Numbered from the stretch's first letter, positions 1-9,570 are shown. The stretch is DNA of 64,000 bases from Parvibaculaceae bacterium (GCA_028283765.1 JAPWJY010000008.1:1679001-1743000), one strand, 5' to 3'. Notes: generated by a model from the sequence alone, not told the origin. Numbers and translations: made by a program.

Positions 1-85
1 CCCGCGAAAAATGACAGCCGTCGCATCGCGATGAGACTGTCGCCAGGCCTGATCCGCCGTCCATGGCGGAGGGCATGTCCGAGCG

Positions 86-111
86 GGAGGGCGGTGCGAA
101 CACCGCCCTCC
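86..111 (-). terminator. Stem-loop after the aldehyde dehydrogenase gene
   Basis: A perfect 11-bp inverted repeat (86-96 with 101-111, loop CGAA) lies 38 bases past the stop of the minus-strand aldehyde dehydrogenase gene. No T-run follows on the minus strand, so it is a hairpin of terminator-like position rather than a textbook intrinsic terminator. Confidence 0.4.
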
Positions 112-148
112 ATGCGGCCCGGAACTGATGTCAGGCTTATCCCCGGTT

Positions 149-1600
149 CTACTTCTTGATCATGGAGGCGAGGCGTTTGCGCGTCTTGGGTCCATAGGGC
201 GCGCGGAACAGCTCGGCCACCATCTTCGACTTCGCCTGATGATAGACCGCCTTGGCGTGGCTGAAGGTCCTGAAGCCATCAAGGCCGTGATAAGAACCCA
301 TGCCAGAGGGGCCGACGCCGCCGAACGGCAGATCCTCCATCGAGACGTGCATGATCACGTCGTTGACCGTCGCGCCACCCGAGGTGGTACGCGTCAGCAC
401 CCGGTTCTCCTCCGCCTTGTCCTGACCGAAATAATAGAGCGCGAGCGGGCGGGCGTGACCGTTCACATAGTCGATGGTCTCGCTCACATCGCGATAGCCC
501 TTGATCGGCAGCACCGGACCGAAAATCTCGTCCTGCATCACCTTCATGTCATCGGAAGGATTGATGACCAGCGTCGGCGCCATCTTGTAGCTCGGCTGCT
601 GGCTGAAATCCTCATTGGCCGGATTGACCTCGACCACGCGCCCGCCCTTGGCCTTCGCGTCATCGACATAGGATTTGAGCCGGTCTAGATGGCGCTGGTT
701 GATGACGGACGTGTAATCGTCATTGTCGCGCAGGGCGGGATACATGGTCTTCACCGACTTCTGCACGGCGCTGACAAAGCCCTCGACCTTGCTTTCAGGC
801 ACAAACACATAATCCGGTGCAAGGCAGATCTGCCCGGCGTTCATCATCTTGCCGGTCATGATGCGGGCCGCCGCATCATCGAGATCGGCCGTATCCGACA
901 CGATGACCGGCGACTTGCCACCGAGTTCCAGCGTCAGCGGCACAAGGTTTTCCGCCGCCGCACGCATGACGTGATGGGCGATGGAGGTGGCACCGGTAAA
1001 CAGCAGATGATCGAACGCAAGCTTCGAGAAGGCCTCGCCCACCTGCGGCCCGCCGACGATGACGGCAACTTCCGTTTCATCGTAGGCGGTGCTGAACAGG
1101 CGCTGCATCAGCTCCGACGTGGCGGGCGTATATTCCGAGGGCTTGATCATGACGCGGTTGCCCGCCGCGAAAATGCCCGCCAGCGGCGTGAAGGTGAGAT
1201 TGATCGGAAAGTTCCACGGGCTGATGACACCGACCGTACCGAGCGGCTGATACTCGATCCGGGCCGTTGCGCCAAACAGTCCGAGCGGGAACTGGACCTT
1301 GCGCTTTTCCGGCTTCATCCAGCTTTTCAGGTGGGCGCGCGCATGCTTGAGCGGGCCGATCGAGCCCATGACGTCGGTCAGCAGCGTCTGCTCGCGGCTG
1401 CGGTGGCCAAAGTCGGCGGAAATGGCGTCGGCGATCTCGTTCTGGTTATCAACCAGAAGCGCGATGGCCCGGTTGATCCAGTCAATGCGTTTTTCGGCGC
1501 TGAGCGGCCCTTCACGCAGATGCGCCGTCTTCTGACGGTCAAGTATCTCCTGCATGGCAATGGCGGCTGCGTCGCCACCCTTTATCTCGACGACCGACAT
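149..1600 (-). CDS. NAD(P)-dependent aldehyde dehydrogenase, coniferyl-aldehyde type
   Basis: Oxidises an aldehyde to a carboxylic acid with NAD(P)+. The 483-residue protein has the ALDH family landmarks: PWNFP at 128-132 with the oxyanion Asn130, the general base Glu225 in LELGGKSP, and the nucleophile Cys259 in NAGQICLAPDY. The CLAPDY context and the overall length resemble coniferyl aldehyde dehydrogenases (CalB-like), but the substrate cannot be fixed from sequence; a fatty or aromatic aldehyde is plausible. The start ATG is preceded by GGGAGAG. It is transcribed away from a pair of enoyl-CoA hydratase genes, so the two sides share a 260-base divergent promoter region. Family assignment is firm, subfamily moderate. 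Confidence 0.9.
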   Translation of the reverse strand: MSVVEIKGGDAAAIAMQEILDRQKTAHLREGPLSAEKRIDWINRAIALLVDNQNEIADAISADFGHRSREQTLLTDVMGSIGPLKHARAHLKSWMKPEKRKVQFPLGLFGATARIEYQPLGTVGVISPWNFPINLTFTPLAGIFAAGNRVMIKPSEYTPATSELMQRLFSTAYDETEVAVIVGGPQVGEAFSKLAFDHLLFTGATSIAHHVMRAAAENLVPLTLELGGKSPVIVSDTADLDDAAARIMTGKMMNAGQICLAPDYVFVPESKVEGFVSAVQKSVKTMYPALRDNDDYTSVINQRHLDRLKSYVDDAKAKGGRVVEVNPANEDFSQQPSYKMAPTLVINPSDDMKVMQDEIFGPVLPIKGYRDVSETIDYVNGHARPLALYYFGQDKAEENRVLTRTTSGGATVNDVIMHVSMEDLPFGGVGPSGMGSYHGLDGFRTFSHAKAVYHQAKSKMVAELFRAPYGPKTRKRLASMIKK

Positions 1601-1862
1601 TGGTTCTCTCCCTCAACGCCGGGGCCGGTGGCCGCCGGGCTGGTTCATTGTTCTGGTTCGGGCAACCTCATCCATCCGCCCGCTAACTGGGAAGTTTACC
1701 CTAAAACCGGGCCCGATGCAGCCCCGGCGGGCATATTTGTATGTTCGCGGAAGAGTTGACGTAGCGGCTCCCAGCCCCTCCCGGAAGAGGCCCCAAAGGC
1801 CGCTTTTGTCCCGGCCCGGCCCCGTCTATGCTCCCCGGCAAACAAATCAGAACGGACGGAAA

Positions 1863-2660
1863 ATGACCCGGGAAACGATCACGCTGGAAACAAAGGACGG
1901 TATCGCCCTCCTCACGCTCAACCGGCCGGATGTGCTCAACAGCATCAATACAAGGATGATCGAGGAGATTCATGCCGCGGTGCTTGAGGTCGCGGGCGAC
2001 GAGGCCGCCCGCGTTCTCGTCATCACCGGCGCGGGCCGGGGCTTCTGCGCCGGGGCGGACCTTGCCGCCCAGGGCGCGCCGGTGCCCGGCCTCAGCATCG
2101 GCCAGGGCGTGGCCCATGGCATGGACAAGCACTTCAACCCGATGATGCGGGCCATCATGGATCTCGCCAAGCCCACGATCAGCGCCGTCAACGGCACCAC
2201 GGCGGGCGGCGGCGTCGGGCTGGCGCTGGCCGCCGACATCGTGATCGCCGGGAAATCGGCGAGCTTCATCCAGGTTTTCGGCCCCAAGCTCGGCCTGATC
2301 CCGGACCTGGGCTGCACATGGCAGTTGCCACGCCTTGTCGGCCGCGCCCGCGCGCTCGGTCTTGCCCTGACCGGGGACAAGCTCCCCGCCGAAACGGCCG
2401 CCGAATGGGGCATGATCTGGAAATGCGTGGAAGACGCCGATCTCATGGCCGAGGCCATGGCGCTGGCCGCCCGCCTCGCCAAGGGCCCCGCCAACGCCTT
2501 TGCCGAAATCCGCAAGGCGTTCGACGTGTCGCTCGGCCACAGCTATGCCGAACAGCTCGACTATGAGCGCGACACGCAGGGCATGGTCGGCGATCATCCG
2601 AATTTCCGCGAGGGCGTGACCGCCTTCCTTCAGAAACGCGATGCGAAATTCACCGCCTGA
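1863..2660 (+). CDS. Enoyl-CoA hydratase/isomerase, PaaG-like (copy 1)
   Basis: Crotonase-fold protein of 265 residues acting on a CoA thioester. The oxyanion-hole segment FCAGAD is at 61-66 and the second loop GTTAGGGVG at 111-119. At the usual second catalytic position it has Asp148 in LIPDLG instead of the hydratase glutamates; this pattern fits PaaG-type ring-epoxide or double-bond isomerases. The chosen ATG follows GGACGG and matches the family N-terminus, although the frame stays open further upstream. The next gene, 39 bases downstream, is a close paralogue with the same Asp, so the two probably form one operon. The actual acyl substrate is unknown; phenylacetate or fatty-acid degradation are the obvious options. 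Confidence 0.88.
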   Translation: MTRETITLETKDGIALLTLNRPDVLNSINTRMIEEIHAAVLEVAGDEAARVLVITGAGRGFCAGADLAAQGAPVPGLSIGQGVAHGMDKHFNPMMRAIMDLAKPTISAVNGTTAGGGVGLALAADIVIAGKSASFIQVFGPKLGLIPDLGCTWQLPRLVGRARALGLALTGDKLPAETAAEWGMIWKCVEDADLMAEAMALAARLAKGPANAFAEIRKAFDVSLGHSYAEQLDYERDTQGMVGDHPNFREGVTAFLQKRDAKFTA

Positions 2661-2699
2661 GCACCTGATTTCCAATCAAAAATCAAAAGGGAGACGAAA

Positions 2700-3491
2700 A
2701 TGGACTTTGAACGCGCCAGACTGGAACTGGAAGGCCCGGTCGCCATTCTGACACTGAACCACCCCGAAGTGATGAACGCCGTGTCGCCGGAAATGATCGG
2801 CGGCCTCGGCAAGGCCATGGATGCGGTCGAGGATCCGGCCAACGGCGTGCGCGCGCTCCTCATCACCGGCGAGGGCCGCGGCTTCTGCACCGGCGCCAAC
2901 CTGCAAGGCCGGGGCGACAACAATGGCGGCCGGACCGATGCGGGCTCGGCGCTGGAAACCCATTATCATCCGTTCCTGCGCCGCCTGCGCAACCTGCCTC
3001 TGCCGGTCGTCACCGCTGTGAACGGCCCCGCCGCCGGCGTCGGCATGAGCTTCGCCATGATGGGCGATCTCGTCCTTTGCGCCCGCTCCGCCTATTTCCT
3101 GCAGGCCTTCCGCCGCATCGGCCTTGTGCCCGATGGCGGCTCGACATGGCTGCTGCCGCGCCTCGTCGGCAAGGCCCGCGCCATGGAACTGTCGCTGCTC
3201 GGCGAGAAGCTTCCCGCCGAAACCGCGCTGGCATGGGGCCTCGTCAACCGCGTCTATGACGATGCCGACCTGATCCCCGAAGCCAAGAAGCTCGCGCTCG
3301 ACCTCGCCAATGGTCCGACCGTTTCGCTCGCGGGCATCAGGCGGCTCTACTGGGAATCGACCGACAATACGTATGAAGAGCAACTGAACCTTGAGCGCCA
3401 GCTCCAGCGCACGGCGGGCAACAGCGCCGACTTCAAGGAAGGGGTAAAAGCCTTCCTCGAAAAGCGCCCGGCGAAGTTTCAGGGCAAGTAA
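2700..3491 (+). CDS. Enoyl-CoA hydratase/isomerase, PaaG-like (copy 2)
   Basis: Second crotonase of the pair, 263 residues, with a strong GGGAGACG ribosome binding site. FCTGAN at 62-67 takes the place of FCAGAD, and Asp145 in LVPDGG sits at the position of the catalytic Asp of PaaG-type isomerases. The C-terminal half LPRLVGKARAMELSLLGEKL is shared almost word for word with the upstream copy, so the pair arose by duplication. Two similar isomerases in tandem may handle different chain lengths or successive steps; this is inference. A strong terminator follows directly. Confidence 0.88.
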   Translation: MDFERARLELEGPVAILTLNHPEVMNAVSPEMIGGLGKAMDAVEDPANGVRALLITGEGRGFCTGANLQGRGDNNGGRTDAGSALETHYHPFLRRLRNLPLPVVTAVNGPAAGVGMSFAMMGDLVLCARSAYFLQAFRRIGLVPDGGSTWLLPRLVGKARAMELSLLGEKLPAETALAWGLVNRVYDDADLIPEAKKLALDLANGPTVSLAGIRRLYWESTDNTYEEQLNLERQLQRTAGNSADFKEGVKAFLEKRPAKFQGK

Positions 3492-3510
3492 AGAAACAGA
3501 TAAAAAAAAT

Positions 3511-3540
3511 CCCCGGAAACCGTCAGCGCGGTTTCCGGGG
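3511..3540. terminator. Bidirectional intrinsic terminator
   Basis: A perfect 12-bp stem (3511-3522 with 3529-3540) is preceded by a run of A and followed by TTTTTT, so it can stop transcription both from the enoyl-CoA hydratase pair (+) and from the SUF operon (-). The TGA of the tfoX-like gene lies in the loop. Confidence 0.85.
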
Positions 3541-3903
3541 TGATTTTTTCGCTGATCTGGCGGGCTTCGCCGCCCTTGCCTTCAGAGCGGCGTCGAGCGC
3601 CTTGCGGGCCCAGACGGCAAGCTCGTCCGGCTCGTCATAAAGCCGCTCCGGCACTTCGTAATAAGACATTTCGACGATCTTGCCTGAGGCCATCTCATAG
3701 CTGACAGGCCCCTGCCCCTCATCCACATAATCGGCGAGATTGCGCTCATCGACCTTGAAGAACAGGGTTTCGCTCAGGATCAGACCGAACATCAGATCGT
3801 CGAGATAAACGCCCGCCCCGCCGAACATGTTGCGGATGCGGATTGGCCCGAGCCCCTCCAGCATCTCGCCGATGAAGCTCTTGTATTCGGCGCTGACGGC
3901 CAT
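3523..3903 (-). CDS. TfoX N-terminal domain protein
   Basis: A 126-residue protein with the TfoX/Sxy N-terminal domain fold signature (NMFGGAGVYLDDLMFGLI near residues 25-42) and a basic Ala/Lys/Arg-rich tail. It lacks the C-terminal TfoX domain, so a competence-regulator role should not be assumed; such short forms are of unknown function. Its ATG overlaps the TGA of the upstream sufA gene (TGATG), which shows co-transcription and translational coupling with the SUF operon. The frame is open 66 bases further upstream, but that part lies inside sufA. Confidence 0.8.
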   Translation of the reverse strand: MAVSAEYKSFIGEMLEGLGPIRIRNMFGGAGVYLDDLMFGLILSETLFFKVDERNLADYVDEGQGPVSYEMASGKIVEMSYYEVPERLYDEPDELAVWARKALDAALKARAAKPARSAKKSPRKPR

Positions 3904-4283
3904 CAGGCGCCGGGCTGAAGCGGCTCGGCCTGTGCGGGCGCGATGGTCACGGACTCGCCGCAGCCACAAGCATCCGTCACGTTCGGGTTGTTGAACTTGA
4001 AGCCGGAGGTGAAACGGTCCGTCTCGTAATCCATTTCCGTGCCCAGCAGGAACAGGATGGCCTTGGGGTCGATCAGGATTTTCACGCCGCGGTCCTCGAC
4101 CACTTCATCGAGCTTCCCGGCTTCCTCGGCATATTCCATCGTATATTGCATGCCCGCGCAGCCGCCCTTTTCGACGCCGACGCGCAGGCCGATATATTTG
4201 CCTTCGGACTTTTCCATGATCGCGCGGATGCGCTCGGCGGCCCGGTCCGTCAGTGTCATCGCCTTGGGTCTCGGTCTTGCCAT
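3903..4283 (-). CDS. sufA: Iron-sulfur cluster assembly accessory protein SufA/IscA (HesB family)
   Basis: A-type carrier that takes Fe-S clusters from the SufBCD scaffold and passes them to apoproteins in the cytoplasm. The 126-residue protein carries the three conserved cysteines Cys42 (GGCAG) and Cys106/Cys108 (ACGCGES). The ATG at 4283 gives the normal family length; an extension upstream would run into the preceding gene. It lies at the distal end of the SUF operon, after the SufT-like gene and before a tfoX-like gene that overlaps it by one base. Confidence 0.95.
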   Translation of the reverse strand: MARPRPKAMTLTDRAAERIRAIMEKSEGKYIGLRVGVEKGGCAGMQYTMEYAEEAGKLDEVVEDRGVKILIDPKAILFLLGTEMDYETDRFTSGFKFNNPNVTDACGCGESVTIAPAQAEPLQPGA

Positions 4284-4309
4284 TTTAAGCTCCAGCGGCC
4301 CTGTAACAT

Positions 4310-4735
4310 CTAAAACATATTGAGCGCGACACGCGCCTCGTCCGACATGCGCCCCGCATCCCACGGCGGATCGAAGGTCATGTTGACCGACACATCGCCG
4401 ACGCCGGGCACCGAACGCACGGCATCCTCGACCATCCCCGGCATGGTGCCTGCAACCGGACAGCCGGGCGCGGTCAGGGTCATCTCGATCGCCACGTCCC
4501 GGTCATCGGACACGTCGATCTTGTAGATAAGCCCGAGTTCGTAAATATCCACCGGGATTTCCGGATCATAGACGGTTTTGAGCGCGGCAATCAGGTCATC
4601 GGTCAGCGCCGCCAGTTCCTCGGCCGGAATGGCCGATTCTCCATGGCTTTCAAGCACGGACGTGACATGGCTCTCGCCCTTGCTCACATCGAGCACGTCG
4701 CGCTTTTCATCGACCGCTGGCGCCGCATTGTTCAT
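4310..4735 (-). CDS. sufT: SUF assembly protein, MIP18/DUF59 family (SufT-like)
   Basis: Member of the MIP18/DUF59 family that helps Fe-S cluster maturation or transfer. The domain spans about 41-141, with the signature DPEIPVDIYELGLIY at 57-71 and the conserved Cys92 in TAPGCPVAG; the first 40 residues are a variable, charged extension. The ATG lies 11 bases after the sufS stop and has GAGG upstream. Being between sufS and sufA supports a role in the SUF pathway. The symbol follows common use for this operon position and is less certain than the family. Confidence 0.9.
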   Translation of the reverse strand: MNNAAPAVDEKRDVLDVSKGESHVTSVLESHGESAIPAEELAALTDDLIAALKTVYDPEIPVDIYELGLIYKIDVSDDRDVAIEMTLTAPGCPVAGTMPGMVEDAVRSVPGVGDVSVNMTFDPPWDAGRMSDEARVALNMF

Positions 4736-4746
4736 TCTCGCCGACC

Positions 4747-6000
4747 TCAACCAAAAAAGGACTTCGCATCATGAAGGGCGGCGACAAGCCGGTCCACTTC
4801 CTCACGCGTATTGTACATCGCGAACGACGCCCGGCAGGTCGCCGTCACGCCATAGCGCTCCATCAGCGGCTGGGCGCAATGGTGCCCGGCCCGAACCGCC
4901 ACGCCGGCGCGATCAATGATGGTCGCGATGTCATGGGCATGCGCCGCCCCCATGGTGAAGGAGATGATCGCGCCCTTGCTCCGCGACGTGCCGATGATCC
5001 GCAGATCATTGATCTCTGTCAGCTTTTCGGTCGCATAAGCGAGAAGACCCTGCTCATGCGCCTCGATCCGCTGGCGGCCCACTGATCGCATATAGTCAAG
5101 CGCGGCCCCCAATCCAATAGCCTCGACGATGGCGGGCGTGCCCGCCTCGAAGCGGTGGGGCGTCGAGGCATAGCTGACCGCCTCCATGGTGACCTCGCGG
5201 ATCATCTCGCCGCCGCCGCGATAGGGCCGCATGGCGTCCAGATGCTCGCGCCTGGCATAGAGCACGCCGATGCCGGTCGGCCCATAGACCTTGTGCCCGG
5301 TCAGGGCGAAGAAATCGCAGTCGAGATCGCGCACATCCACATCGAGGTGCACCGCGCTCTGGCTGCCGTCGATCAGGACGGGAATGCCGCGCGCATGGGC
5401 CAGCCGGATGATCTCCTTCATCGGCGTGACCGTGCCCAGCACATTCGACATGTGGGTGACCGCGACGAGTTTCGTCTTCGGCCCAAGGAGACTCTCGAAG
5501 GCGTCCAGATCGAGATCACCCTCCTCCGTGACCGGGGCCCATTTCAGCACCGCGCCCTGACGCTCGCGCAGGAAATGCCACGGCACGATGTTGGAATGAT
5601 GCTCCATCACCGTCAGCACGATCTCGTCGCCCGCTTCTATGCGCGGGCTGGCATAGCTCGACGCCACCAGATTGATCGCATCGGTCGAACCGCTGGTGAA
5701 AATGATCTCATCCGTGGAGCCCGCATTGAGGAAGCTGCGCACCTTCTCGCGCGCATCCTCGAAAGCCTGGGTCGCCGCATTGGAAAGATAATGCAGACCA
5801 CGATGGACGTTTGCATATTCCGTTTCCATGACATGGGTCATGGCCTCGATCACCTGGCGCGGCTTCTGGGCCGATGCGCCATTGTCGAGGTAGGTCAGCG
5901 GTTTGCCATAGACCGTGCGCGCGAGGATCGGGAAATCAGCCCGGATGCGCGCCACATCATAGGCGGCTCTCGATGCGATATTGAGCGGCAGTTCACTCAT
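4747..6000 (-). CDS. sufS: Cysteine desulfurase SufS
   Basis: PLP enzyme that removes sulfur from cysteine as a persulfide and feeds it to SufBCD. The 417-residue protein is a group II (SufS/CsdA) desulfurase: PLP lysine Lys237 in TGHKVYGP and active-site Cys375 in RAGHHCAQP. The start is the ATG after AAAGGAG; its first bases overlap the end of sufD by 8 bases. No SufE is visible nearby. The operon also carries a second, IscS-type desulfurase at its head, so two sulfur donors are co-expressed. Confidence 0.96.
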   Translation of the reverse strand: MSELPLNIASRAAYDVARIRADFPILARTVYGKPLTYLDNGASAQKPRQVIEAMTHVMETEYANVHRGLHYLSNAATQAFEDAREKVRSFLNAGSTDEIIFTSGSTDAINLVASSYASPRIEAGDEIVLTVMEHHSNIVPWHFLRERQGAVLKWAPVTEEGDLDLDAFESLLGPKTKLVAVTHMSNVLGTVTPMKEIIRLAHARGIPVLIDGSQSAVHLDVDVRDLDCDFFALTGHKVYGPTGIGVLYARREHLDAMRPYRGGGEMIREVTMEAVSYASTPHRFEAGTPAIVEAIGLGAALDYMRSVGRQRIEAHEQGLLAYATEKLTEINDLRIIGTSRSKGAIISFTMGAAHAHDIATIIDRAGVAVRAGHHCAQPLMERYGVTATCRASFAMYNTREEVDRLVAALHDAKSFFG

Positions 6001-7309
6001 GATGCCGGCTCCTTTCCTGTACAAACCACTCAGAAGCGATAACGCGCAGAATATCGCGCACGCCTTCGTGGGTTACCGCCTCGAAAACCTCATCGAGGAA
6101 GGCGGAAATCAGCAACTGGCGCGCGCTTGCCTCATCGAGCCCGCGCGAACGCAGATAGAAAACGGCATCGCGGTCGAGTTCGCCCACCGTGCTGCCATGG
6201 GCGCACTGCACATCGTCCGCATAGATCTCAAGCTCGGGTTTGGCGTTCATGGTCGCCTCGCGCGACAGCAGCAACGCATGGTTCGCCTGCCGCCCGTCCG
6301 TTTTCTGGGCGTCGGGGCGCACCAGCACCCGGCCCTGAAAGATGCCGGTCGAAGCGTCATCCAGCACGCCCTTGTAGAGCGTCACGCTCTCGCAGCCGGG
6401 CACGGCATGATCCGTCAGGCAGAAATGGTCGCCATGCTGCGAACCGCGCAGCGCATAGACGCCATTGACGGTGGCGCGCGCGCCCTCGCCTGTAAAGCGG
6501 ACAAAGCTCTGGTTACGCGATACGGCAGCGCCAAGGGTCATCAGGAAACCGTCCAGCACCGCTCCTTCGCCCAGCACGATCCGGTCGCTCGCCAGATGGA
6601 TCGCGGACCTGTCGTCATTCTGAATCCGGATGCGCGTCAGCGAGGCGTTGCGCGTCAGCCGGATGTCGCTCACGAAATCGCTGAAAGCGTTGGCCCCGGC
6701 CTGATGGCTTTCGATGACGCAGGCCGATGCACCTTCCTCCAGCACGATCACGCTGCGCAGATGGCGCGTGCCATTGCCTGAAAAAGCAAGGTGGATCGGC
6801 TTTTCCAGCACCACGCCGTGCGCGATGTGAATAGCCACGCCACCGCCCAGAAGCGCCGTGTTGAGGTCAATGATCGCGGCGGCCTGCGGGGCGTCCGTAT
6901 CGCCGAAGACCGAGGCGTCCATCGCGTCGCGCACCCAGCCTTCGTCCAGCACATCGCCGAGCGGCACGATCTCGGCCCCTTCGGGCAGGCCGGAGAAATC
7001 GCCTTCCACGCCCTCGGCCCCGATCAGCGCCACATAGGCGTCGACGGCATCGAGCAGCCCGGCAGGCGCATCGGAACGGCCCGAAGTTTCCTCTGTTTTT
7101 GTCAGACGCTTTTCAAGAATCTGGCGCAGATCCGTATAGCGCCAGTCTTCCAGACGTCGATGGGGAAGGCCCGCAGCCTCAAAGGAATCCAGCGCCGCGA
7201 GGCGCGCCTTGTCGAACCAGCCGGCGTGAGAAAAACCGGGTGCTCCCGCCTCTTCGATCAGGCGTCTTTCGGCGATGCCGGTTTTGATGTTTCTGGCTGC
7301 CATGGTCAT
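5993..7309 (-). CDS. sufD: Fe-S cluster assembly protein SufD
   Basis: SufD pairs with SufB and the SufC ATPase in the cytoplasmic scaffold on which Fe-S clusters are built. The 438-residue protein has the beta-helix core typical of SufB/SufD and a C-terminal motif CAHGSTVGELDRDAVFYLRS that marks the SufBD family. The ATG overlaps the sufC TGA (ATGA); an in-frame ATG two codons later is an alternative start. Operon order sufB-sufC-sufD-sufS is the standard one. Confidence 0.95.
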   Translation of the reverse strand: MTMAARNIKTGIAERRLIEEAGAPGFSHAGWFDKARLAALDSFEAAGLPHRRLEDWRYTDLRQILEKRLTKTEETSGRSDAPAGLLDAVDAYVALIGAEGVEGDFSGLPEGAEIVPLGDVLDEGWVRDAMDASVFGDTDAPQAAAIIDLNTALLGGGVAIHIAHGVVLEKPIHLAFSGNGTRHLRSVIVLEEGASACVIESHQAGANAFSDFVSDIRLTRNASLTRIRIQNDDRSAIHLASDRIVLGEGAVLDGFLMTLGAAVSRNQSFVRFTGEGARATVNGVYALRGSQHGDHFCLTDHAVPGCESVTLYKGVLDDASTGIFQGRVLVRPDAQKTDGRQANHALLLSREATMNAKPELEIYADDVQCAHGSTVGELDRDAVFYLRSRGLDEASARQLLISAFLDEVFEAVTHEGVRDILRVIASEWFVQERSRHHE

Positions 7310-8055
7310 GCCGCATCCGCCGCATAATCGGCATAGCCCGATTTTTCCAGTTCGAGCGCCAGTTCCTTATCCCCGGATTTGACGATCCGCCCGCCTGAAA
7401 GCACATGCACGCGGTCCGGCACGATATGGTCGAGCAGGCGCTGATAATGGGTGATGACGATCATGGAACGCCCGGGCGAGCGCAGCATGTTCACGCCATC
7501 CGACACCACTTTCAGCGCATCGATGTCGAGCCCTGAGTCCGTCTCGTCCAGCACGCAGAGCGCAGGATCGAGCAGAGCCATCTGGAGAATTTCGGCGCGC
7601 TTCTTTTCGCCGCCGGAAAAGCCGACATTGAGCGCGCGCTTCAACATCTCGTCGGTCACGTTGAGAGGCTTCGCCTTCTCGCGCACCAGCTTCAGGAAGC
7701 GCACGGCATCAAGCTCTCCCTCGCCACGGGCGACGCGGATGGCGTTCACGGCGGTCTTGAGGAAGGTCATGGTGGTCACGCCCGGCACCTCGATGGGATA
7801 TTGAAGTGCAAGGAAAATGCCCGCCGCCGCGCGCTCCTCGACATTCTTCGCCGTCAAATCCTCGCCCTTGAACAGGATAGAGCCCTGCGTCACCTCATAG
7901 CCGTCGCGGCCCGCCAGTACATAGGAAAGCGTCGATTTGCCCGAGCCGTTCGGTCCCATGATCGCGTGCACTTCGCCAGCGCCGATCGAAAGGTCGATCC
8001 CTTTCAGGATTTCCTTGCCGTCGACAGTCACGTGCAGGTTCTTGATCTCAAGCAT
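7306..8055 (-). CDS. sufC: Fe-S cluster assembly ATPase SufC
   Basis: ABC-type ATPase without membrane domain that drives conformational change of SufBD. The 249-residue protein has Walker A GPNGSGKST at 34-42, the signature FSGGE at 146-150 and Walker B ending in Asp170-Glu171 (LCVLDETDSGLD). The ATG giving MLEIKNLHV matches family N-termini; the frame could also begin at a TTG seven codons upstream, which is less likely. It is followed with a 4-base overlap by sufD. Confidence 0.96.
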   Translation of the reverse strand: MLEIKNLHVTVDGKEILKGIDLSIGAGEVHAIMGPNGSGKSTLSYVLAGRDGYEVTQGSILFKGEDLTAKNVEERAAAGIFLALQYPIEVPGVTTMTFLKTAVNAIRVARGEGELDAVRFLKLVREKAKPLNVTDEMLKRALNVGFSGGEKKRAEILQMALLDPALCVLDETDSGLDIDALKVVSDGVNMLRSPGRSMIVITHYQRLLDHIVPDRVHVLSGGRIVKSGDKELALELEKSGYADYAADAA

Positions 8056-8105
8056 TTCTTCAACTTCTCTCTTCAAATTCCGTTCCGGCGATCAGAGCAG
8101 ACTGC

Positions 8106-9569
8106 TCAGCCGACGCTGCCCTCAAGGCTGATGCCGACCAGCTTCTGGGCCTCGACCGCAAATTCCATCGGCAGCTTTTGCAGCACGTCCCGGCAGAAAC
8201 CGTTGACGAGCAGCGCCACGGCCTCCTCGGTGCCAAGGCCGCGCTGGCGGCAATAGAACAACTGGTCATCCGACAGTTTCGAGGTGGTCGCCTCATGTTC
8301 CAGGATCGCGGTCGGGTTTCTCGACTCGATATAGGGCACCGTATGCGCGGAACATTTGTCGCCAATGAGCAAACTGTCGCACTGGGTGAAGTTGCGCACA
8401 TTCTCGGCCTTGCGATGCACGCTGACGAGGCCGCGATAGGTGTTGGACGAGCGCCCCGCCGCGATGCCCTTGGAAATGATCCGGCTGGTCGTGTTCGAGC
8501 CCAGATGGATCATCTTGGTGCCGGAATCGACCTGCTGGGCATTGTTGGAAATCGCGATCGAATAGAACTCGCCGCTGGAACCATCCCCGCGCAGGATGCA
8601 GCTTGGATATTTCCAGGTCACCGCCGAGCCGGTTTCCACCTGCGTCCATGAGATTTTCGAGTTCTTGCCCCGGCAATCGCCCCGCTTGGTGACGAAATTA
8701 TAGATGCCGCCACGGCCGTTCTCGTCGCCCGGATACCAGTTCTGCACTGTGGAATATTTGATTTCCGCCTCATCCAGCGCCACCAGTTCCACCACGGCGG
8801 CATGAAGCTGGTTCTCATCGCGCTGGGGCGCCGTGCAGCCTTCCAGATAGCTGACATAGGCGCCCTTTTCCGCGATGATCAGTGTGCGCTCGAACTGGCC
8901 TGTCTGCTTTTCATTGATGCGGAAATAGGTCGACAATTCCATCGGGCAGCGCACGCCTTCCGGGATGAAGACGAACGAGCCGTCCGAGAACACCGCCGAA
9001 TTGAGCGTGGCGTAATAATTGTCCGAGGCCGGAACCACGGAGCCCAGATATTTCCTGACCAGATCGGGGTACTCGCGCACGGCCTCGGAGAAAGGACAGA
9101 AAATAACCCCCGCTTCCTTCAGCTTTTCCTTGAAGGTGGTGATGACCGACACGCTGTCGAACACCGCATCGACGGCGATGTTGGAAACGCCCGCCAGAAT
9201 CTCCTGTTCGGCCAGCGGAATCCCCAGCTTCTTGTAGGTCTCCAGCAGCTTGGGATCGACCTCGTCGAGCGACAACGGACCCGCATTCTGCCTGGGCGCG
9301 GCGTAATAATAGGCGTCCTGGAAATCGATGGGCGGATAGGAAACCTTGGCCCAGGCCGGTTCCTCCATGGTCAGCCAGCGCCGGTAGGCCTCAAGCCGCC
9401 AGTCGAGCATCCACTGCGGCTCGTCCTTCTTGGCCGAGATAAAGCGGATGGTGTCCTCGCTCAGGCCCTTGGGGGCCTTGTCGGACTCGATCTCGGTCGA
9501 AAAGCCGTACTTGTAGCGTTCGCCGCCCAGATCCTGCACCGCTTCCACGGTCTCGCGTACAGCCGCCAT
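8106..9569 (-). CDS. sufB: Fe-S cluster assembly scaffold SufB
   Basis: Main scaffold subunit for cluster assembly; accepts persulfide sulfur and binds the nascent cluster with SufC and SufD. The 487-residue protein has family segments such as [20 protein letters not shown] and the C-terminal [20 protein letters not shown]. The ATG is one base away from the stop of the upstream desulfurase gene, with GGAG seven bases before it. An extended frame upstream lies inside that neighbour and was rejected. Confidence 0.97.
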   Translation of the reverse strand: MAAVRETVEAVQDLGGERYKYGFSTEIESDKAPKGLSEDTIRFISAKKDEPQWMLDWRLEAYRRWLTMEEPAWAKVSYPPIDFQDAYYYAAPRQNAGPLSLDEVDPKLLETYKKLGIPLAEQEILAGVSNIAVDAVFDSVSVITTFKEKLKEAGVIFCPFSEAVREYPDLVRKYLGSVVPASDNYYATLNSAVFSDGSFVFIPEGVRCPMELSTYFRINEKQTGQFERTLIIAEKGAYVSYLEGCTAPQRDENQLHAAVVELVALDEAEIKYSTVQNWYPGDENGRGGIYNFVTKRGDCRGKNSKISWTQVETGSAVTWKYPSCILRGDGSSGEFYSIAISNNAQQVDSGTKMIHLGSNTTSRIISKGIAAGRSSNTYRGLVSVHRKAENVRNFTQCDSLLIGDKCSAHTVPYIESRNPTAILEHEATTSKLSDDQLFYCRQRGLGTEEAVALLVNGFCRDVLQKLPMEFAVEAQKLVGISLEGSVG

Positions 9570-9570
9570 T

